Below the pieces are notes generated by a model. The model was not told where the DNA came from. It was given only the letters and a program-made list of their open reading frames with translations, and made no database searches. A DNA stretch of 9,661 nt. Source: an uncultured Bacilli bacterium. Lineage in GTDB: Bacteria; Bacillota_I; Bacilli_A; RF39; UBA660. Each line of letters begins with the position of its first letter. Within the stretch, counting starts at the first letter, position 1. Made by a program: the position numbers and the translations under genes. Location: assembly GCA_947623755.1 (NCBI GenBank), contig CANQHB010000027.1:1-9661 (forward strand). The letters run 5' to 3'. Positions 6,568-9,661 of this stretch are shown here, piece by piece.

Positions 6568-6846
6568 TTATTCTTCCATTTTATCCGCAATTTGGGATAA
6601 TAAATTTTCAATTACGGTCCATTCTTTTTCGGTTTTAATATCATTTAATTCTAAACGCTCGCCATCTTTTTGATAGGTGGCAGCATACGTTGTAATATTT
6701 CCGGCTTCATCGTGGTTGTTGTCAGTAAAAACAATGTAGCTTTTTTTAGTTTCGTCAGAATCAAATGTAAATAAAATTTCATATTCGATTGTTTTACCTT
6801 CATTATCGGTGATGGTAAAAAACCGATTTTTGTCTTTATTATTCAT
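6568..6846 (-). CDS. DUF1292 family protein (YrzB-like)
   Basis: This is a small acidic cytoplasmic protein of 92 aa with the DUF1292 pattern: FTITDNEGKTIEYEILFTF, then SYIVFTDN and a Tyr-rich strand ITTYAATYQKDGE, ending in an acidic helix, EWTVIENLLSQIADKMEE. The family has no established function. It sits between ruvX and mltG, as yrzB does in B. subtilis. GGAGG lies 9 nt upstream of the ATG, inside the end of ruvX, and the two genes overlap by 8 nt, so they are probably translated together. Confidence 0.9.
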   Translation of the reverse strand: MNNKDKNRFFTITDNEGKTIEYEILFTFDSDETKKSYIVFTDNNHDEAGNITTYAATYQKDGERLELNDIKTEKEWTVIENLLSQIADKMEE

Positions 6847-7267
6847 TTTTATTTTCCTCCATTTTAATAAATGTTTCTAAAATGATTTGGGCGGCTAAAG
6901 AATCAATGACTTTTTTCCTTTTACCACGGGAAATATCGGATTCTAGTAATATATTTTCCGCCTCTGTAGTACTTAATCTTTCATCAACTAAAAATACCGG
7001 AATATGAGTTTTAGATTCGAGCATTTTTTTAAATTCAAGACTTCTTTGGCTTGCAAAGCCTTCGGTGTTGTTCATATTTTTAGGCCAACCTAAAGCGATT
7101 TTTTCTATATCATAAGTATTTATTATCTCTAATAATTCATTTAAAGCCGTCTCGTAAGCATTTTCTTTAAAACGAATTACCTTTAAATTATGGGCAATAG
7201 TTTTAGTTTTATCAGTAAGAGCGACTCCTAATGTTTTAGTACCTAAATCAAGTCCTAAATAACGCAT
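6839..7267 (-). CDS. ruvX: RuvX/YqgF family RNase H-fold nuclease
   Basis: This is the YqgF/RuvX family (YrrK in B. subtilis), with an RNase H-like fold. It is described as a putative Holliday-junction resolvase and is linked to processing of the 5' end of pre-16S rRNA. The 142-aa length is typical. Sequence landmarks are MRYLGLDLGTKTLGVAL with D6, IALGWPKNMNNTEG, FLVDERLSTTEAE, and DSLAAQIILETFI with the late acidic residue. The start is the ATG at 7267, because AAAGGA lies 7 nt upstream and the family begins at MRYLGLD. An upstream in-frame extension to 7306 would overlap the promoter. It is the first gene of the operon reaching to greA. Confidence 0.93.
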   Translation of the reverse strand: MRYLGLDLGTKTLGVALTDKTKTIAHNLKVIRFKENAYETALNELLEIINTYDIEKIALGWPKNMNNTEGFASQRSLEFKKMLESKTHIPVFLVDERLSTTEAENILLESDISRGKRKKVIDSLAAQIILETFIKMEENKNE

Positions 7268-7296
7268 AAAACATTCCTTTCTTAAGTACAGATAAT

Positions 7297-7325
7297 ATTT
7301 TAACAAATATTTGCATAAATTACAA
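7297..7325 (-). promoter_or_regulatory. Promoter of the ruvX-mltG-trmR-trhP operon
   Basis: The -35 is TTGTAA (7325-7320), the spacer is 17 nt and the -10 is TAAAAT (7302-7297, 5 of 6), preceded by TGT as an extended -10. The first ten bases, TTGTAATTTA, are identical to those of the rplS promoter. It lies between the stop of the 75-aa membrane gene and ruvX. Confidence 0.75.
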
Positions 7326-7334
7326 GTATTTAGC

Positions 7335-7562
7335 TTATTTTAGCTTAGCACATGAACCACGCCACGTAACGATGGTGTCGTCGCCTTTTTCACTATAATT
7401 ATAGCAAATGGTGTTGGTCTCGTTACAAACGGCAACCTTACAATGGCTTTCTAATTCTTTGCGATTATGGGCTGGAATAATTACGCATAATATTAAAACT
7501 TCAAAGATTATTAATAATGCTAAAACGACTAAAAAACTTCTTAGACTTATCTCTTTATTCAT
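7335..7562 (-). CDS. Small membrane protein with four extracytoplasmic cysteines, unknown function
   Basis: This 75-aa protein has one membrane helix (about residues 9-30) and a short tail likely outside the cell. The tail holds four cysteines, C41, C46, C53 and C71, in the spacing C-x4-C-x6-C-x17-C, with TIVTWRGSC before the last. Two disulphides would fit, but this is inference. AGAAGGAG lies just upstream of the ATG at 7562. The gene follows the 50-aa membrane gene closely, with the stop of that gene touching this ribosome binding site, so the two probably form one transcription unit. No terminator is seen before the ruvX promoter. I do not recognise a family. Confidence 0.8.
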   Translation of the reverse strand: MNKEISLRSFLVVLALLIIFEVLILCVIIPAHNRKELESHCKVAVCNETNTICYNYSEKGDDTIVTWRGSCAKLK

Positions 7563-7575
7563 AATAATTCTCCTT

Positions 7576-7728
7576 CTATAAATTAGGTGTTACGTATTTA
7601 TATAAAATAATAAATAACAATAACAAGATAGAGGCTCCAACAAATAGAGCTTCATATAATTTAATAGTTTTAATTTTTTTAGTTTCTTTTGAATGCTTGG
7701 CATTTGGTTTATTTTCCACTTTTTTCAT
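7576..7728 (-). CDS. Tiny membrane protein of 50 aa, unknown function
   Basis: The frame begins MKKVENKPNAKHSKETKK, a strongly basic cytoplasmic start, followed by a single membrane helix, YEALFVGASILLLLLFIILY (about 25-43), and ends KYVTPNL. AGAGGT is placed 6 nt before the ATG at 7728, and a TACAAT extended -10 lies just upstream. The TAG stop lies within the sequence leading into the AGAAGGAG of the 75-aa gene. Good translation signals, positive-inside topology and tight coupling make it a convincing gene despite its size. I cannot assign a family. A small membrane anchor or partner of the next protein is possible. Confidence 0.72.
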   Translation of the reverse strand: MKKVENKPNAKHSKETKKIKTIKLYEALFVGASILLLLFIILYKYVTPNL

Positions 7729-7746
7729 ATCATTACCTCTTATAAA

Positions 7747-7755
7747 TTGTATCAT
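7747..7755 (-). promoter_or_regulatory. Extended -10 promoter of the small membrane-protein pair
   Basis: The minus strand reads TGATACAAT: TGn followed by TACAAT (5 of 6). The expected -35 position falls in a run of T's with no consensus. The leader to the ATG at 7728 is short, about 12-15 nt, and still contains the AGAGGT ribosome binding site. Confidence 0.45.
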
Positions 7756-7765
7756 AAATAAGGAT

Positions 7766-7790
7766 AAAAAAAAAGAACTAAGTGTCTTTT
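7766..7790 (-). terminator. AT-rich terminator-like hairpin with a run of nine T's
   Basis: On the minus strand AAAAGA and TCTTTT form a 6-bp stem around an 8-nt loop, followed by nine T's (7774-7766, partly shared with the stem). The stem has one G-C pair, so it is weak, but the T run is long. It would end any transcript coming from the 49-bp repeat region and sits just upstream of the small membrane-protein promoter. Confidence 0.4.
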
Positions 7791-7936
7791 ATTGTTTATT
7801 TTTGGCATATTATGGGATTAGAAAATGCATTAATATAATTAGAATTAAATTTTTATTAGTATTGGCCATCTATTTTATAAATATATGTATTTAAGAGAAA
7901 ACTCCACCTTACGATGAAGTTACTTTGCATTTTCAA

Positions 7937-8034
7937 CCAGGATCATTTATTAGTCGCACCACCTGGAAGCGAAAAACATTGTCGCCTGGAATCATTTATT
8001 ATTCGCACCATCCAGAAGTGAAAAACATTTTCAC
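7937..8034. repeat. Two tandem copies of a 49-bp unit with two covarying hairpins each
   Basis: Unit 1 is 7937-7985 and unit 2 is 7986-8034, directly abutting, with 10 differences in 49 positions. Hairpin A pairs CCAGG (7937-7941) with CCTGG (7962-7966) in unit 1, and CTGGA (7986-7990) with TCCAG (8011-8015) in unit 2. Hairpin B pairs GCGA (7969-7972) with TCGC (7982-7985), and GTGA (8018-8021) with TCAC (8031-8034). Eight of the ten differences fall in stems, and all eight form four compensatory base-pair swaps. The loops ATCATTTATTA and AAAACATT are conserved. A decayed third copy of the 3' half may lie at about 7901-7936 (shared GAAGT and CATTTTCA). No gene is seen here on either strand. 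Confidence 0.85.
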
Positions 8035-8046
8035 ACTTTTTAAGTG
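8034..8046. repeat. Short hairpin CACTT-TTT-AAGTG next to the tandem units
   Basis: A 5-bp perfect inverted repeat with a 3-nt loop directly abuts unit 2. On the minus strand it can extend by one G-T pair and would form the extreme 5' end of the RNA predicted from the promoter at 8054-8082. Confidence 0.5.
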
Positions 8047-8053
8047 CAATATA

Positions 8054-8082
8054 AATATACTATATTTTTAGAAAAATATCAA
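8054..8082 (-). promoter_or_regulatory. Promoter reading into the 49-bp repeats
   Basis: On the minus strand the -35 is TTGATA (8082-8077, 5 of 6), the spacer is exactly 17 nt and the -10 is TATATT (8059-8054, 5 of 6). The predicted start is near 8047. Caution is needed because the region is extremely AT-rich, where such matches arise easily. Confidence 0.5.
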
Positions 8083-8092
8083 ATAGTATATT
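8054..8092. repeat. AT-rich inverted repeat overlapping the promoter
   Basis: AATATACTAT (8054-8063) and ATAGTATATT (8083-8092) are perfect 10-bp inverted copies. Alternatively AATATACT pairs with AGTATATT while ATATTTTT (8062-8069) pairs with AAAAATAT (8072-8079), giving a 16-bp arm with a 5-nt bulge. The arms cover the -10 and flank the -35 of the predicted promoter. Confidence 0.6.
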
Positions 8093-8135
8093 AAATATTA
8101 TTAAATTTATTTTATAAATTTTTTTAAATTATCTT

Positions 8136-8177
8136 AAAAAGACTAAGATTTCCAATTTAATATGTTATCTTAGTCTT
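8136..8177 (-). terminator. Rho-independent terminator of ppdK
   Basis: AAGACTAAGAT and ATCTTAGTCTT form a perfect 11-bp stem (arms 8139-8149 and 8167-8177) around a 17-nt AT-rich loop. On the minus strand it is followed by a run of T's ending at 8136. It begins 17 nt after the ppdK stop codon. Confidence 0.85.
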
Positions 8178-8194
8178 AATATTTTATTAGTTAT

Positions 8195-9661
8195 TTATTT
8201 TTGATTTTTAGATTTAATTATTGCTTGAGCTGCGGCTAGACGAGCAATAGGTACTCTAAATGGAGAACATGAAACATAGTCTAAACCGACTGATTCACAG
8301 AATTCAATACTAGCTGGGTCTCCACCATGTTCACCACAAATTCCTAAATGAAGGTCTTTTCTAGTACTTCTACCTTTAGTCGCGGCAATACGGATAAGTT
8401 CCCCTACACCTTCGGTATCAACTTTTGCAAATGGGTCACTTTCAAAAATATTATTTTTGTAGTAATCATTTAAGAATTTACCAGCGTCATCACGAGAAAA
8501 ACCATAAGTCATTTGAGTTAAGTCATTAGTACCAAATGAGAAGAATTCAGCATGTTTAGCAATTTTATCAGCAGTTAAAGCAGCCCGTGGAATTTCTATC
8601 ATGGTTCCTACATGATAAGTTAAATCAGAATTATTTTCTTTAATGATTTCATCAGCAGTTTCGCAAACAATGTTTTTAACGAAAGCTAATTCTTTTTCAT
8701 CACCAACAAGCGGAATCATAATTTCGGGAGTAACTTTTATTCCTTCTTTACCGACATTAATAGCGGCTTCAATAACAGCTCTAGTTTGCATTTTAGCAAT
8801 TTCAGGATAAGTTATGGCAAGGCGGCAACCTCTATGACCCATCATAGGATTAAATTCTTTTAAAGAATCAATTCGATTTTTTAAAGCTTCAAAACTGATA
8901 CCTAAACTTTCGGCTAACGGTTTTATTTCTTCATCAGTATGAGGTAAGAATTCATGTAATGGTGGGTCCAAATAACGAATTGTAACACTATATGGAGCCA
9001 TAGCCCGATATAAGCCTTCAAAATCTTCTCTTTGGTATGGTAAGATATCTGCAAGAGCTTTTTCTCTTTGTTCAACAGTTTCAGCGGTAATCATTTTTCT
9101 AAAGTTAAAGATTCGTGATTCTTCAAAGAACATATGCTCTGTTCGGCATAGACCAATTCCTTCAGCCCCAAATTTACGAGCTTGAATAGCGTCTTTTGGG
9201 GTATCAGCATTAGTCCGAACTTTTAATCTTCTTACTTTATCAGCCCAACCCATAAAGGTTTCAAAGTCCCCACTGATAGTTGGTTCTTCAGTTTTAATCA
9301 AACCAGCATAAACTTTACCAGTGGAACCATCAAGACTTATTTCATCACCTTCATGGAAGACTTTACCTTCTTTAGTGGTAAGAGTTTTAGCGTCTTCATC
9401 GATTCTTAATTCACCACAGCCTGAAACACAGCAACGACCCATACCACGAGCAACAACAGCGGCATGGCTAGTCATACCACCACGAATAGTTAATATACCT
9501 TCAGCATGATTCATACCTTCAATATCTTCAGGAGAAGTTTCAAGACGAACTAAAATGGTTTTTTCGCCTTTTTTAGAAGCTTCGGTTACTTCTTCGGCCG
9601 TAAAGTAAATTTTACCAGCGCCAGCCCCTGGAGAGGCAGCAAGACCAGTTGCGATTACTTC
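8195..9661 (-). CDS. ppdK: Pyruvate, phosphate dikinase, C-terminal part (runs off the right edge)
   Basis: PPDK interconverts pyruvate + ATP + phosphate with PEP + AMP + pyrophosphate and often serves pyrophosphate-based glycolysis in anaerobes. The visible 488 residues are the C-terminal 55-60% of an enzyme usually near 870-880 aa. The frame is open to the window edge and the first visible residues GLAASPGAGAGKIYF and LVRLETSPEDIEGMNHAEG belong to the family, so the Met at 9514 is internal and not the start. The phosphohistidine is in GGMTSHAAVVARGMGRCC (His codon at 9466-9464). The C-terminal PEP/pyruvate TIM barrel has GLCRTEHMFFEE, MMGHRGCRLAITYPEIA, FSFGTNDLTQMTYGFSRDD and the active-site CGEHGGDPASIEFC. 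All expected residues are present. Confidence 0.97.
   Translation of the reverse strand, partial: EVIATGLAASPGAGAGKIYFTAEEVTEASKKGEKTILVRLETSPEDIEGMNHAEGILTIRGGMTSHAAVVARGMGRCCVSGCGELRIDEDAKTLTTKEGKVFHEGDEISLDGSTGKVYAGLIKTEEPTISGDFETFMGWADKVRRLKVRTNADTPKDAIQARKFGAEGIGLCRTEHMFFEESRIFNFRKMITAETVEQREKALADILPYQREDFEGLYRAMAPYSVTIRYLDPPLHEFLPHTDEEIKPLAESLGISFEALKNRIDSLKEFNPMMGHRGCRLAITYPEIAKMQTRAVIEAAINVGKEGIKVTPEIMIPLVGDEKELAFVKNIVCETADEIIKENNSDLTYHVGTMIEIPRAALTADKIAKHAEFFSFGTNDLTQMTYGFSRDDAGKFLNDYYKNNIFESDPFAKVDTEGVGELIRIAATKGRSTRKDLHLGICGEHGGDPASIEFCESVGLDYVSCSPFRVPIARLAAAQAIIKSKNQK

Larger units (their letters stand above)
7766..8047 (-). ncRNA. Candidate structured non-coding RNA containing the tandem hairpins
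   Basis: This is inference. A good promoter (8054-8082) predicts a start near 8047. The transcript would open at once with a hairpin, GCACTT-AAA-AAGTGT, then run through both 49-bp units with their covarying stems, and could end at the T-run hairpin at 7766-7790. No open frame with a ribosome binding site is seen on this strand within it. Between 7791 and about 7890 I see only AT-rich sequence with no clear structure. It does not show the hallmarks of RNase P RNA, tmRNA, SRP RNA or a T-box. It could instead be a long leader reading into the small membrane genes if the terminator leaks. Confidence 0.35.

Noticed and set aside
7327..7355. Repeated TAGCTTA near the end of the 75-aa gene as a terminator
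   Set aside because: It is a short direct repeat with only 3-bp inverted pairing and no T-run.
7697..7894. Plus-strand open frame of 65 codons (hydrophobic, TTG start)
   Set aside because: It begins antisense to the 50-aa gene, has no ribosome binding site, and is rich in Ile/Leu/Phe as expected of random AT-rich sequence.
7937..8034. CRISPR array
   Set aside because: Only two units occur, they abut with no spacer, and they differ at 10 of 49 positions. No cas genes are present.
9321..9509. Plus-strand open frame inside ppdK
   Set aside because: It is a shadow of the conserved ppdK phosphohistidine domain.
8195..9514. Taking the Met codon at 9514 as the start of ppdK
   Set aside because: The frame is open to the window edge, and the 49 upstream codons encode conserved PPDK sequence (GLAASPGAG, SPEDIEG), so the gene is truncated by the window and not by nature.

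Overview
The window is AT-rich bacterial DNA read almost entirely from the minus strand. Strong GGAGG-type ribosome binding sites, extended -10 promoters, TGA used as a stop (trmR's upstream neighbour mltG and trhP1 both end in TGA) with TGG for Trp, and a gene order matching the Bacillus subtilis yrrK-yrzB-yrrL-yrrM-yrrN-yrrO-greA block all point to a low-GC Bacillota. The very AT-rich composition and compact spacing would suit an uncultured gut Bacilli lineage (RF39-like or Erysipelotrichales-like), but that placement is inference. The genetic code is the standard bacterial one, not the Mycoplasma code, and MltG, signal peptidase and a lipoprotein imply a peptidoglycan-bearing cell.

Layout, read in the direction of transcription (right to left). 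At 9661-8195 lies the C-terminal half of pyruvate phosphate dikinase (ppdK), closed by a clear terminator at 8136-8177. A gene-free stretch of about 465 bp (7729-8194) follows. It holds an AT-rich inverted repeat that overlaps a good minus-strand promoter, then a 49-bp unit repeated twice in tandem. The two copies differ mostly by paired, compensatory changes in two hairpins, so this looks like a structured RNA or hairpin-forming repeat. Next come two small membrane-protein genes (50 and 75 aa), and then a promoter that starts a compact operon: ruvX, DUF1292 (yrzB-like), mltG, trmR, trhP1, trhP2, greA. greA also has its own promoter inside the end of trhP2. rplS follows with its own promoter and a probable L19 autoregulatory leader, then an orphan lipoprotein gene and signal peptidase I (lepB), each with its own promoter.

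The left end is accessory DNA. A RhuM-family gene has lost most of its C-terminal half and carries a frameshift in a run of six A's, and the first 19 codons of an unidentified gene run off the left edge.

The trmR-trhP1-trhP2 trio forms a plausible pathway: U32-family proteins hydroxylate the wobble uridine of tRNAs to ho5U34, and TrmR methylates it to mo5U34. The trhP1 partner here has lost the cysteine signature that trhP2 keeps. The best candidates for something undescribed are the covarying 49-bp tandem hairpin element with its promoter, and the adjacent pair of tiny membrane proteins, one with four extracytoplasmic cysteines.
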